Shown here piece after piece: positions 7,385-15,670 of a stretch of 26,225 bases of DNA (positions are counted from its first letter, which is position 1; every line of letters starts with the position of its first letter). The stretch lies in contig JAPLOT010000075.1 of assembly GCA_026400595.1 (NCBI GenBank), positions 1-26,225 on the forward strand, given 5' to 3'. The position numbers were made by a program, and so were the translations under genes. Below the pieces are notes generated by a model that saw only the letters and a program-made list of their open reading frames with translations, made no database searches and was not told the origin of the DNA. Origin of the DNA: Alphaproteobacteria bacterium (GTDB taxonomy: Bacteria > Pseudomonadota > Alphaproteobacteria > Rhizobiales > Aestuariivirgaceae).

Positions 7385-7966
7385 ATGACCAAGCCCACCT
7401 ATCTCACCGGACAGATGCTCATCGCCATGCCGGCCATGACCGATCCGCGCTTCGAGCACGCGGTGATCTGCATCTGCTCGCATTCCGAGAACGGCGCCAT
7501 GGGCATCATCGTCAACAAGGCGACGCCGATGATGAGTTTCGCCGATCTCTTCAGCCAGCTCGACATCGGCAAGGAACCCCTGCCCAGCCAGGGCGAACTC
7601 ATGGCCATGCCGGTTCTCTATGGCGGGCCGGTGGAGCCCAGCCGCGGCTTCGTCCTGCATACGAGCGACTATTTCACCGCCGACTCGAGTCTGCGGGTGA
7701 GCAAGGGCCTGGCGCTGACCGCGACCGTCGACATCCTGACCGCCATGGCGCGCGGCAGCGGCCCGAAGCGGGCCATCATCGCGCTCGGCTATGCCGGCTG
7801 GGCGCCGGGGCAGCTGGAAAGCGAGATCCAGCACAATGGCTGGCTTCACTGCAGCGCCGACGACGAGCTGCTCTTCGGCACGGCGCATGGCGAGAAGTAC
7901 AACGTGGCGCTGCGCAAGATCGGCGTCGACCCCGCCATGCTGTCAAGCGACGCCGGTCACGCCTGA
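7385..7966 (+). CDS. yqgE: YqgE/AlgH family protein (UPF0301)
   Basis: Encodes 193 residues, the family's usual length. Typical family segments are LTGQMLIAMPAMTDPRFEHAV at the start, SHSENGAMGIIVNK (about 33-46), the YGGPVEPSRGFVLH block (79-92) and GYAGWAPGQLESEIQHNGW near the end. The biochemical role of this family is not established. Some members (AlgH in Pseudomonas) affect gene expression. It is predicted to be cytosolic. It diverges from the DsbD-N-like gene across 116 bases. Its last 24 bases overlap the 3-prime end of the opposing GGDEF/EAL gene. Confidence 0.93.
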   Translation: MTKPTYLTGQMLIAMPAMTDPRFEHAVICICSHSENGAMGIIVNKATPMMSFADLFSQLDIGKEPLPSQGELMAMPVLYGGPVEPSRGFVLHTSDYFTADSSLRVSKGLALTATVDILTAMARGSGPKRAIIALGYAGWAPGQLESEIQHNGWLHCSADDELLFGTAHGEKYNVALRKIGVDPAMLSSDAGHA

Positions 7967-10900
7967 GGGCTTGGGCTTCTTCTTGCGCTTGCGCCGCTTC
8001 TTGGGCGGCTCTTCCGGCGGTGGTTCGGACTCCGCTGCGGGCAGTCCCTCTTCCGCCGGCTTGCTGACCCGTGGCGCGAGGCGCGCACGGCCCGGCGCGG
8101 GCGAGAGCTGTTCCTCGGCCTCGGGCGGCGCCATGGCCGCCACGGCGCGGTTGATGGTGTCGGTCGAGACCTGCATGACGCTGGCGTCCGGCGGCGCATC
8201 CCGTGCGGCGCGCTCCCACAGCCAGGTGATCGCGGTGCGACCCGACGAGGACGCATAGGGCAGCCCGTTCAGCGCGTCGGTCACCTGCTTGGCCGTCATC
8301 GGCTTGCCGATGAAGTATCCCTGGCCGTAGTCGCAGCCCAGCGCGCCCAGCATGTCGACCTGCCCCTGGTCCTCGACGCCTTCCGCCACCACCGAAAGGT
8401 CCAGCGCATGCGCCATGGCGATGATGGCCTCGAGGATCACCGCGGCCCGCTGATCCTGGATCTCGCCCGAGATGAAGCTGCGGTCCACCTTCAGCGTGTC
8501 GAAGGGCAGGCGCCGCAGGCTGGAGAGCGAGGAATAGCCGGTGCCGAAGTCGTCGCAGGCAATGCCCACGCCCAGTTCGCGGAAGCGTTCGAGGATCTGC
8601 GCGGCGCGTTCGGGATAGGCCATGACCAGCGACTCGGTGACTTCCACCTTCAGCGATCCGCGGCGCAGGCCTTCGCGATGCAGCAGCTGTTTCACGTCGT
8701 CGATCAGGCTCGGCTCGATCAGCTGCGCCGACGAGATGTTCACGGCGATGAAGACGCCGTCCTGCGGCCGGAAGGCACGCTGCCAGATCCCGAGCTGGCG
8801 CCCGGCCTCGTTGAGCACCGTCTTGCCGATGTCCTTGATCATGCCGGTCTGCTCGGCAAGCCCGATGAAGCTCTCGGGGGCAAGCAGGCCCAGCGCCGGA
8901 TGGCGCCAGCGCACCAGCGCCTCGAAGCCGGCGAGGTTCATGTCCGTGAGCCGCGCGATCGGCTGGTAATGGATCTCGATCTCGTTGCGCTCGATGGCGC
9001 GGCGGAGCTCCTGTTCCAGCACCACCAGCTCGGCGCGGTCGTCGCGCATCGAGCTGCGGAAGACCTCGATGCTGCCATTGCCCTTGCGCTTGGCCTCGTA
9101 GAGCGCGATGGCGGCATCCTTGAGCAGCTGCTCGGCCGTCAGTCCGTTTTCGCGGTAATGCGACACGCCGATGCTCGCGGTGAGGAAGATCTCCTGGGCG
9201 TCCAGCATGATCGGGCGGGCGATGGCGCGATGAACCCGCTCGGTGAAGGTCACGACGTCGCGCTCGCCTTTGGTTTCGGCGAAGAGGATGGCGAACTGGT
9301 CGCCCGGCAGCCGGGCGACGCTGTCCAGCGGGCCCGCCTCCGAGAGCAGCCGGCGGCCGACCACGGTCAGCAGTCCGTCGCCGGTCTCGTGGCCCAGCGC
9401 ATCGTTGACGACCTTGAAGCGGTCGATGTCGACCAGCAGCACGTAGACGCCGTGTTCGGAGTCGGCGCCCGGCAGGGCGCGGGTCAGGCGGTCGAGAAAC
9501 AGGGCGCGGTTGGGCAGTCCCGTCACCCGGTCGTAGACGGCATCGGACAGCAGCCGCTCCTCGCTGCGCTTGGCGATGGTGACGTCGGTGAGGGTGCCGA
9601 TGCAGCGCGCCGCCCGGCGGCCATGTCCGGGCATGGCCCTCGCCCGCAGCATGAACCAGCGGTACTCGCCATCGCCATGCAGCAGCCGGAATTCCTTCTC
9701 GATTGATCCGCGCCCGCTCGCCTCGGCTTCCTCGATCGCGGTGAGATAGGCCGTCCGGTCGGCCGGATGCATGATCTCGAGAAAGGCTTCGGCGCCCGCT
9801 TCCGCCAGAATCCCCGGCGGCTGGCCCAGGGCGCGTTCGATCTCGGAACTGACGTGAAGCTCCCCGTCTTCCGGTTGCCAGTCCCACACATAGGCGCGCG
9901 CGCCCGCAAGGGCCAGGGCGCGCCGCCCGGCCTCGCGGAAGAAATGGCGTGACAGGTAGCCCTGGCTGAAGGCGTAATGCGCCAGCGTCGCCCCCAGCAC
10001 CACCAGCACGGCGCAGAGCCCGGCAAGAAGGAGCGGCGAGAGCGATTCGCTTGCGCTGCCGGTCAGCGCGGCGAGAGCCGCGACGAAGGTCCAGAACAGG
10101 ATCGCGGCCCAGGGCACCACGGCGGTGTCGCCCTTGACCTCGCCCTTGCGCCACAGCCAGAGGATCACGGCGAGGCCCCCGGCCGCGATCAGGGCAAAGA
10201 GAATGCGTGCCAGGCCCGAGGCGATCAGCGGTTCGGCCAGGCCATAGACGGGCAGCGCGAAGAGCAGGCCGCCGACCATGGCCAGGACATTGCCGGTCAC
10301 CGGAAAGAGCCGGCGAAGCTCGGCCATCGACACGAGGAGCAGCAGCAGCGTTGCAGCCATGGCGCCTTCGATCAGCGCCCGGGCCATCTTGAGATCGACC
10401 ATCGTAAGCCCCAGCGCCCTGAGCGCCAGCGGCACATGGCCCGCCTCCATCATCATGAAGCCGACGCAGGAGAGCGAGAAGGCGGCGGCCGCGAGAAACA
10501 CTGGGCGCGCCCGGAACCCATAAAGCGCCGCCATCGCGATGGTCAGCAGCACGGCGATGCCCAGCAGGGCGCCGCGGAAGAAGGAGAGATAGTCCTTCTG
10601 CTGCTCGAAGGCCTCGCGCTGCCAGATGGTCGCCACCGGTAGCTTGTCGCGCTCGATCTCGAAGGCGATGGCGGCGCTGCGTCCGGCGTCGAGTCGGAAG
10701 GCATAGGCCTGGCGGCCGACCACCGGCAGCTGGGTCACTTCGACGGGACCGGCAGAGGTGACGGTCACGACGCGGCTTCCCGGTGTCCGCGGCCATCGGA
10801 GGCCGGAGCCGATGAAGCCCTGGTCGGGTATGGCGATCACCAGATCGCGCGCCTCGGCCGTGTCGTTGCGCAGGCCGGCCGCCACCCAGCGGAAGACAGG

Positions 10901-11158
10901 CCCCGCGCCAAGCGCGTCGAGCTTCATCACGTCCATCGAAGCCGCCCCGCCGTCGGGCCGCTTGATCTGTACCGCGCGGACGTCGGTCTCGAGGCCGGCG
11001 AGATAGGGCAGGAGATCGATGCTCGGCGCGCTGAAGCCCACGTTGAGCGGATCCACGGCAAAGGCGCCGCGCGCCGCCGTCAGCGACAGCGCAAGAACCA
11101 CCACGCACAGCCGAAACAGGCTGGCGAAACCGAACCTTGCGTGGCTGCCCCGACTCAT
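7943..11158 (-). CDS. Membrane GGDEF/EAL protein, probable cyclic-di-GMP phosphodiesterase
   Basis: Encodes 1071 residues. A signal peptide (about 1-34) is followed by a periplasmic domain of about 155 residues, about seven membrane helices (roughly 193-400; a 7TM-DISM-like layout), a PAS domain (415-530), GGDEF (540-700) and EAL (712-965). The GGDEF active-site loop is LPGDQF (617-622), lacking the glycines and glutamate needed for synthesis, so cyclase activity is unlikely. The EAL domain keeps all expected residues: E746 in FEAL, N807, E842, D869 and D870 in DDFGTGYSS, K890, E926 in AEGVE, and Q946. It should therefore degrade c-di-GMP, with the degenerate GGDEF perhaps sensing GTP. The tail from about 1025 is disordered and ends with a strongly basic KKRRKRKKK segment. 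It is the last gene of the minus-strand run, 57 bases after the GNAT gene. Confidence 0.93.
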   Translation of the reverse strand: MSRGSHARFGFASLFRLCVVVLALSLTAARGAFAVDPLNVGFSAPSIDLLPYLAGLETDVRAVQIKRPDGGAASMDVMKLDALGAGPVFRWVAAGLRNDTAEARDLVIAIPDQGFIGSGLRWPRTPGSRVVTVTSAGPVEVTQLPVVGRQAYAFRLDAGRSAAIAFEIERDKLPVATIWQREAFEQQKDYLSFFRGALLGIAVLLTIAMAALYGFRARPVFLAAAAFSLSCVGFMMMEAGHVPLALRALGLTMVDLKMARALIEGAMAATLLLLLVSMAELRRLFPVTGNVLAMVGGLLFALPVYGLAEPLIASGLARILFALIAAGGLAVILWLWRKGEVKGDTAVVPWAAILFWTFVAALAALTGSASESLSPLLLAGLCAVLVVLGATLAHYAFSQGYLSRHFFREAGRRALALAGARAYVWDWQPEDGELHVSSEIERALGQPPGILAEAGAEAFLEIMHPADRTAYLTAIEEAEASGRGSIEKEFRLLHGDGEYRWFMLRARAMPGHGRRAARCIGTLTDVTIAKRSEERLLSDAVYDRVTGLPNRALFLDRLTRALPGADSEHGVYVLLVDIDRFKVVNDALGHETGDGLLTVVGRRLLSEAGPLDSVARLPGDQFAILFAETKGERDVVTFTERVHRAIARPIMLDAQEIFLTASIGVSHYRENGLTAEQLLKDAAIALYEAKRKGNGSIEVFRSSMRDDRAELVVLEQELRRAIERNEIEIHYQPIARLTDMNLAGFEALVRWRHPALGLLAPESFIGLAEQTGMIKDIGKTVLNEAGRQLGIWQRAFRPQDGVFIAVNISSAQLIEPSLIDDVKQLLHREGLRRGSLKVEVTESLVMAYPERAAQILERFRELGVGIACDDFGTGYSSLSSLRRLPFDTLKVDRSFISGEIQDQRAAVILEAIIAMAHALDLSVVAEGVEDQGQVDMLGALGCDYGQGYFIGKPMTAKQVTDALNGLPYASSSGRTAITWLWERAARDAPPDASVMQVSTDTINRAVAAMAPPEAEEQLSPAPGRARLAPRVSKPAEEGLPAAESEPPPEEPPKKRRKRKKKPKPSGVTGVA

Positions 11159-11215
11159 GGCCGGGAGTTAACCTTGCGGCCGTTGCCGTGGCAAGGAGTG
11201 TTGCGGGCAATCCCT

Positions 11216-11788
11216 CTAGCGCAACCGGGCAAAAAGCAGGTGATCCTGCCACGCGCCGTTGATCTTGAGATAGCTCCGGGCCAGGCCTTCCTGTTCGAAT
11301 CCGGCCCGGCGCAGCAGCGCAATCGAGGCATCGTTGCGCGGCAGGCAGGCCGCTTCCACCCGGTGCAGGTGCAGGTGATCGAAGGCAAAGGGCAGCAGCG
11401 CCTGAAGGGCATCGGTCATGTAGCCCTGGCGGGCGAAGGGCGCGCCGATCCAGTAGCCGAGCGTCGCCATCTGGGCCACGCCGCGGCGGACGTTGGACAG
11501 CGTCAGCGCCCCCAGCATGGTCTTCTCGTCGCCCGAGAAGATGAAGAAGGGATAGGCCATGTCATCGCCGATATCGCGGAGATACTGCTTGATCCTAAGG
11601 CGAAAGGCGCTGCGGGTCAGATCATTCGCCGGCCAAAGCGGTTCCCACGGCGCAAGGAAGTCGCGGCTCAGGCTGCGCAGGTCCGACCAGGCCTGGTAGT
11701 CGCCCATGCCCGGGCTGCGCAGGCGGGTGCGCTGGCCCCGCAGCACCGGGGGAAGGTCTGGCGTGAAGGGTGACTTGAGGAAGGCCAT
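11216..11788 (-). CDS. GNAT acetyltransferase, RimJ-like
   Basis: Encodes 190 residues from the ATG at 11788; a longer frame to 11968 is antisense-type shadow over the peptidase gene. The acetyl-CoA loop is visible as IGAPFARQGYMTDAL (114-128). Before it come TLSNVRRG and GYW, and after it the ENDASI-like RNDASIALLRRAGF (151-164). This order is typical of RimJ/RimL enzymes, which acetylate protein N-termini or aminoglycoside-like small molecules. The actual substrate is unknown, although RimJ proteins act on ribosomal protein S5. It starts 7 bases after the M16 peptidase stop, with TGAGG as ribosome binding site, so it is in the same operon. Confidence 0.9.
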   Translation of the reverse strand: MAFLKSPFTPDLPPVLRGQRTRLRSPGMGDYQAWSDLRSLSRDFLAPWEPLWPANDLTRSAFRLRIKQYLRDIGDDMAYPFFIFSGDEKTMLGALTLSNVRRGVAQMATLGYWIGAPFARQGYMTDALQALLPFAFDHLHLHRVEAACLPRNDASIALLRRAGFEQEGLARSYLKINGAWQDHLLFARLR

Positions 11789-11795
11789 GACAGCC

Positions 11796-13055
11796 TCAGG
11801 CAAATCTCTTGACGAGCGTCGTGTAGTCCGAAAGCTCGTCGATGTGGCCGACGGCGCTATAGGCGGGTGTCTGCGACTTGAAGAGCTGCCGGGCCAGGTC
11901 GCGGACCTGGTCTTTGCTGACGGCATCGATCTTGCCGATGAGCGTGCCGATCGCCGGGACTTCGCCATAGGCCAGGTACTGCCGCGCGATCTGGTCGGCC
12001 CGCGCGGCCGCGCTTTCGAGATTCATGACCAGGCTGGCCTTGAGCTGGGCCTTGGCGCGCGCGACCTCGGCCTCGGTGACTGCATCGGTGATCGAGAGCA
12101 TCACCCTCGAGGTGGTATCCATCAGTTCCACCCCATGTTCCGGCGAGGTGGCCGCATAGACGCCGATCTGGCCCGCGTCCTCGTAGGCCGACGCAAAGGA
12201 GAAGACGCTGTAGCACAGGCCGCGCTTCTCGCGCACCTCCTGGAAGAGGCGGGACGACATGCCGCCGCCAAGAATGTTCGAGAGAATCTGCAGCACGTAG
12301 ATGTCCGGATCCCGGTAGCCGGGCGCCTGGAACGACAGCACGACATGCGCCTGGTCCAGCGGCTTGGCCTCGGTACAGGCCGCCGGCGAGAAGACGGGGC
12401 GTTCACGCCGCGGCTGTTCGCCAACGGGAATGGCCCCCAGCAGGCGTTCGGCTTCGGCGGCGAAGGCCGCATGGTCGACGTGGCCCGCGGCCGACACCAC
12501 GATGCGGGAGCCCCAGTAATTGCGGTCGCGCCAGGCGAGGATCTCCTCGCGCTTCACGCTGCCGATGCGCGAACTGGTGCCCAGGATCGAGCGCCCCAGC
12601 GCGTGTTGGCCGAAGCAGGAGGCCTGGGCCAGGTCGAAGACAAGATCGTCGGGCTGGTCATGGGCGGCGGCGATTTCCTGCAGGATGACGTCGCGCTCGC
12701 GCTCCAGCTCGTCCTGGTCGAGAACCGACTCGGTGAAGATGTCGGCCAGAATGTCGAGCGCCAGCTTCCAGTCGTGTTTCAGCACGCGCGCATAATAGGT
12801 GGTCGTTTCCATGCCGGTTGCGGCATTGATCTCGCCGCCGGCCGATTCGATCTCCTCGGCGATCGCCTGGGCGGAGCGGCGGCGGGTGCCCTTGAAGGCC
12901 ATGTGTTCGAGGAAATGCGCGATGCCGTTTTCCTCCGCGCGCTCGTCGCGCGCGCCGGCCTTGACCCAGATGCCGAGGGCGGCCGTCTCCAGATGCGGCA
13001 TGGCGTGGGTGACGACCGTGATGCCGTTGCGGAGGCGGGTGATCTCGACGCTCAT
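11796..13055 (-). CDS. M16 family zinc metallopeptidase (mitochondrial-processing-peptidase-like)
   Basis: Encodes 419 residues. The inverted zinc motif HFLEH gives H47, E50 and H51, and E127 in DVILQEIAA is the third ligand. The C-terminal half has the M16 glycine-rich stretch ILSNILGGGMSSRLFQEVRE and RGLCYSV. Length and motifs match the alphaproteobacterial single-chain peptidases closest to the beta subunit of mitochondrial processing peptidase. No signal peptide is present, so it is probably cytosolic; its natural substrates are poorly known, presumably peptides. GAGGGATC precedes the ATG. It follows thrC with a 12-base gap and precedes the GNAT gene, an arrangement conserved in Rhizobiales. 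Confidence 0.95.
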   Translation of the reverse strand: MSVEITRLRNGITVVTHAMPHLETAALGIWVKAGARDERAEENGIAHFLEHMAFKGTRRRSAQAIAEEIESAGGEINAATGMETTTYYARVLKHDWKLALDILADIFTESVLDQDELERERDVILQEIAAAHDQPDDLVFDLAQASCFGQHALGRSILGTSSRIGSVKREEILAWRDRNYWGSRIVVSAAGHVDHAAFAAEAERLLGAIPVGEQPRRERPVFSPAACTEAKPLDQAHVVLSFQAPGYRDPDIYVLQILSNILGGGMSSRLFQEVREKRGLCYSVFSFASAYEDAGQIGVYAATSPEHGVELMDTTSRVMLSITDAVTEAEVARAKAQLKASLVMNLESAAARADQIARQYLAYGEVPAIGTLIGKIDAVSKDQVRDLARQLFKSQTPAYSAVGHIDELSDYTTLVKRFA

Positions 13056-13067
13056 GATCCCTCGGGG

Positions 13068-14459
13068 TCAGGCGGCTTGCCGGGTGCGGATGAAATCCCG
13101 GACCGCTTCGACGGTGTTGGGCAGGACTGTGAAGCGTTCTTCGTCCGTGAGCAAGTGGTTCAGGCGGCTTGGTAAAGGCGGCCTCACCCCGCTGGCCTTC
13201 GCGACCGCGTCGGGGAACTTGGCCGGATGTGCCGTCGCCAGCGTGACCATCGGGCTGGCCGACACCGGCGCGGTCCGGGCCACAGCATATCCGACGGCGC
13301 TGTGCGGATCGAGGAGTTCGCCCGTTTCGGCCAGGGTCCGGCGGATCGTCTCCGCCGTCTCCGCCTCGCCGGTCGCCCCGGAGTCGAACTCCGCCCGGAT
13401 CAGTCCCAGCTCCCGTTCGCCGATGGTGAAGGCGCCGGATTGCGAGAGGCTCTGCATCAGGCGGCGGACATCACTGGGGTCGCGGCCATAGACATCGAAG
13501 AGCAGGCGTTCGAAATTGCTCGAGACCTGGATATCCATGGACGGGCTGGAGGAGGCCGTCACGCCCCGCACGTCATAGCGCCCCGTATTGAGCGTGCGGT
13601 CGAGAATGTCGTTGATGTTGGTGGCGATCACCAGCCGGTCGACGGGCACACCCATGCGCTTGGCGACGAAACCGGCGAAGATGTCGCCGAAGTTTCCGGT
13701 CGGCACGCAGAAGCTGATCTCGCGATCGGGAGCGCCGAGCGCGACAGCGGATGTCACATAATAGACGGTCTGCGCCAGGATGCGGGCCCAGTTGATGGAA
13801 TTCACGCCAGCAAGGCCCACGGAGTCGCGGAAGCCGTGATCGTTGAACAGCGCCTTCACGATCGCCTGGCAGTCGTCGAAGTTGCCTTCCACGGCGATGT
13901 TGTGAACATTCGGCGTCAGCACCGCCGTCATCTGCCGGCGCTGCACGTCGCTGACCTTGCCATGCGGATGCAGGATGAAGATCGACGCATGCCGGCTGTT
14001 GCGGAAGGCTTCGATGGCTGCGCCTCCGGTATCGCCGGACGTGGCACCGACGATGGTGGCCCGGCGGTGATGGCGGGCGAGCGACCAGTCCATCAGCCGC
14101 GCCAGCAGCTGCATGGCCACATCCTTGAAGGCCAGTGTCGGACCATGGAAAAGTTCCAGCAGCCACTGATTGTCGTCGAGCTGCTTCAGGGGCGCCACGG
14201 CGGGATGGCCGAAGGAAGCATAGGCCTCGGCGATCATCGCCTTGAGGTCTGCCTCGGGCACCGCGCCCGCCATGAACGGCGTGAGAACTGCAAAAGCCAC
14301 CTCTTCGTAGCTCTTGCCGCGGAGATGCCGGAGGTCGCGGGCGGAGAACTGGGGCCAGCGGGCCGGGACGTAGAGGCCGCCGTCACGGGCAAGCCCGGTG
14401 AGCAGCACATCCTCGAACCCGAGTTCCGGAGCCTCGCCCCGGGTGGACACATAACGCAC
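13068..14459 (-). CDS. thrC: Threonine synthase
   Basis: Encodes 463 residues from a GTG at 14459 with AGAGGG 7 bases upstream. It converts O-phospho-L-homoserine to threonine with PLP. The N-terminus RYVSTRGEAPELGFEDVLL and the DGGLYVP segment are typical of the fungal/proteobacterial class of the enzyme. The PLP lysine is K112 in HGPTLAFKDVAMQLL, and ATSGDTGGAA (phosphate-binding loop) and the SSNFERLLF segment follow. It is complete. It lies between surf1 (51-base gap) and the M16 peptidase. Confidence 0.97.
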   Translation of the reverse strand: MRYVSTRGEAPELGFEDVLLTGLARDGGLYVPARWPQFSARDLRHLRGKSYEEVAFAVLTPFMAGAVPEADLKAMIAEAYASFGHPAVAPLKQLDDNQWLLELFHGPTLAFKDVAMQLLARLMDWSLARHHRRATIVGATSGDTGGAAIEAFRNSRHASIFILHPHGKVSDVQRRQMTAVLTPNVHNIAVEGNFDDCQAIVKALFNDHGFRDSVGLAGVNSINWARILAQTVYYVTSAVALGAPDREISFCVPTGNFGDIFAGFVAKRMGVPVDRLVIATNINDILDRTLNTGRYDVRGVTASSSPSMDIQVSSNFERLLFDVYGRDPSDVRRLMQSLSQSGAFTIGERELGLIRAEFDSGATGEAETAETIRRTLAETGELLDPHSAVGYAVARTAPVSASPMVTLATAHPAKFPDAVAKASGVRPPLPSRLNHLLTDEERFTVLPNTVEAVRDFIRTRQAA

Positions 14460-14510
14460 GCGCAGACCCTCTCTGACTTCGCCTTGCTTTAGCGGTGGGC
14501 ATGTCCTGCT

Positions 14511-15230
14511 TCAAGCGGTGGTTTTTTTCATCTGTCCACGGAGATAGAGGCCGGCAATCACCACCAGCACGGCCGCAAGGGAGAACCAGGTGACGGCATA
14601 GGACAGATGGTTGTTGCGAAGCTTCGCCTGGGGCGGGCTGGGACGCGGAAAGCTCCGCGCCTCTGCCTCAGGTGCCTGCTGCAGGACCAGGTCAAGGGCC
14701 CTTGCGCCAGCAGGCAGCCCTGCATTTGCCTGCATGGCCGGAACGTCCCACCAGTACCAGATGCCGGACTTCGGGTCGTTCTCGGGTGCGAAGAAGCCCT
14801 GCCGCCCGGAATAGTTCCGGACATAGCCCGTCACTTCGACAGAACCAGTGGGCCGGTCGATCGCATCCTTCTCCTGGTCGGGCACCACGCCGCGATTGAC
14901 CAGGACGGCGCGCCCGTCTTCGGTGATCAGCGGCGTGATGATCTCCCAGCCCGGTCCGCCATCATGGACCGAGATCATGCGCATCTCGGCATCGTGGTTG
15001 AAGCGTCCGCGGACCGCCACCTTGAGGAACTCGTTGGTTCCGCCGGATGCCGCGACCGCCTCGGCCCGGGCAAGATCGACAGGTTCGGCCGAGATGTTGG
15101 CCGCGAGCTGCGCCAGCAGGTCCTGCTTCCAGGCCAGGCGGTCGAGCTGCCAGACGCCAAGCGCCAGCAGAATGGCGACCCCCACTCCGGCTGCAAGGAC
15201 GACAGGCCAGGCACGCGGCTTGCGGGTCAT
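14511..15230 (-). CDS. SURF1 family cytochrome oxidase assembly protein
   Basis: Encodes 239 residues from the ATG at 15230, which overlaps the DUF983 stop by four bases (ATGA). The architecture is that of SURF1: an N-terminal membrane helix (about 9-25) beginning LALGVWQLDRLAWK, a periplasmic domain with VRGRF and VLVNRGVVP, and a C-terminal helix (about 213-232) preceded by HLSYAVTWFSLA. SURF1 proteins bind heme a and help insert it into subunit I of aa3 oxidase. Its place in the cox cluster supports that role. Confidence 0.93.
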   Translation of the reverse strand: MTRKPRAWPVVLAAGVGVAILLALGVWQLDRLAWKQDLLAQLAANISAEPVDLARAEAVAASGGTNEFLKVAVRGRFNHDAEMRMISVHDGGPGWEIITPLITEDGRAVLVNRGVVPDQEKDAIDRPTGSVEVTGYVRNYSGRQGFFAPENDPKSGIWYWWDVPAMQANAGLPAGARALDLVLQQAPEAEARSFPRPSPPQAKLRNNHLSYAVTWFSLAAVLVVIAGLYLRGQMKKTTA

Positions 15231-15601
15231 GGGGCCCGTTGTCCCTCGCGCGCGCCGGTCTTCCATTGCTGGCACAGCAGAACGCCCTTCACCGGCCGCA
15301 GCAGCAGCATGGGCAGGATGATGAGCAGGGGCACCGCGATCAGGGCATGAACCCAGAATGGCGGCGAATAGGCCACTTCCACCCCGAGGATCGAACCTAC
15401 GCCGACGATGCACACGAAAAGCATCACGAACCATGCCGCCCCATCGCCGCCATCGGCAAACGCATAGGAAAGACCGCAGCTGTTGCAGCGTGGCGCGACC
15501 GTGAGGTAGCCATCGAAGAGCTTTCCCCGTCCGCAGCGTGGGCAGGACCCGGATAGGCCGGTCTTCAGTGGCGAGATGTCCGGGTGGTAGTTCTCGTCCA
15601 T
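15227..15601 (-). CDS. DUF983 membrane protein with zinc-ribbon-like cysteines
   Basis: Encodes 124 residues from the ATG at 15601, chosen because GGAGG lies 5 bases before it; a TTG 18 bases earlier has no such site. Two CxxC pairs, C20-C23 (CPRCGRG) and C39-C42 (CNSCG), probably bind a metal in the cytosol. Two membrane helices follow (about 57-80 and 88-108). The gene is commonly found between coxC and surf1 in alphaproteobacteria, which suggests a part in oxidase assembly, but no function has been shown to my knowledge. It overlaps surf1 by four bases. Confidence 0.9.
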   Translation of the reverse strand: MDENYHPDISPLKTGLSGSCPRCGRGKLFDGYLTVAPRCNSCGLSYAFADGGDGAAWFVMLFVCIVGVGSILGVEVAYSPPFWVHALIAVPLLIILPMLLLRPVKGVLLCQQWKTGAREGQRAP

Positions 15602-15617
15602 CGGATCCTCCAAAGGC

Positions 15618-15651
15618 AAAAGGGCCGCAGCGGTGATCCGGCGCGGCCCTT
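15618..15651 (-). terminator. Rho-independent-type hairpin after coxC
   Basis: On the minus strand AAGGGCCGC (15651-15643) pairs with GCGGCCCTT (15628-15620), a 9-base GC-rich stem with a loop of about 14 bases, ending in a TTTT run at 15621-15618. It starts 20 bases after the coxC stop and ends just before the DUF983 ribosome binding site. It may end or attenuate the cox transcript and lower expression of DUF983-surf1. Confidence 0.7.
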
Positions 15652-15670
15652 CATCATGTCTGGTGTCGCT

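Noticed and set aside
7776..11252. 1158-codon open frame on the minus strand
   Set aside because: It is the GC-rich shadow of the GGDEF/EAL gene in another frame: Arg/Gly/Ala-rich with no domain, while the overlapping frame has full EAL motifs.
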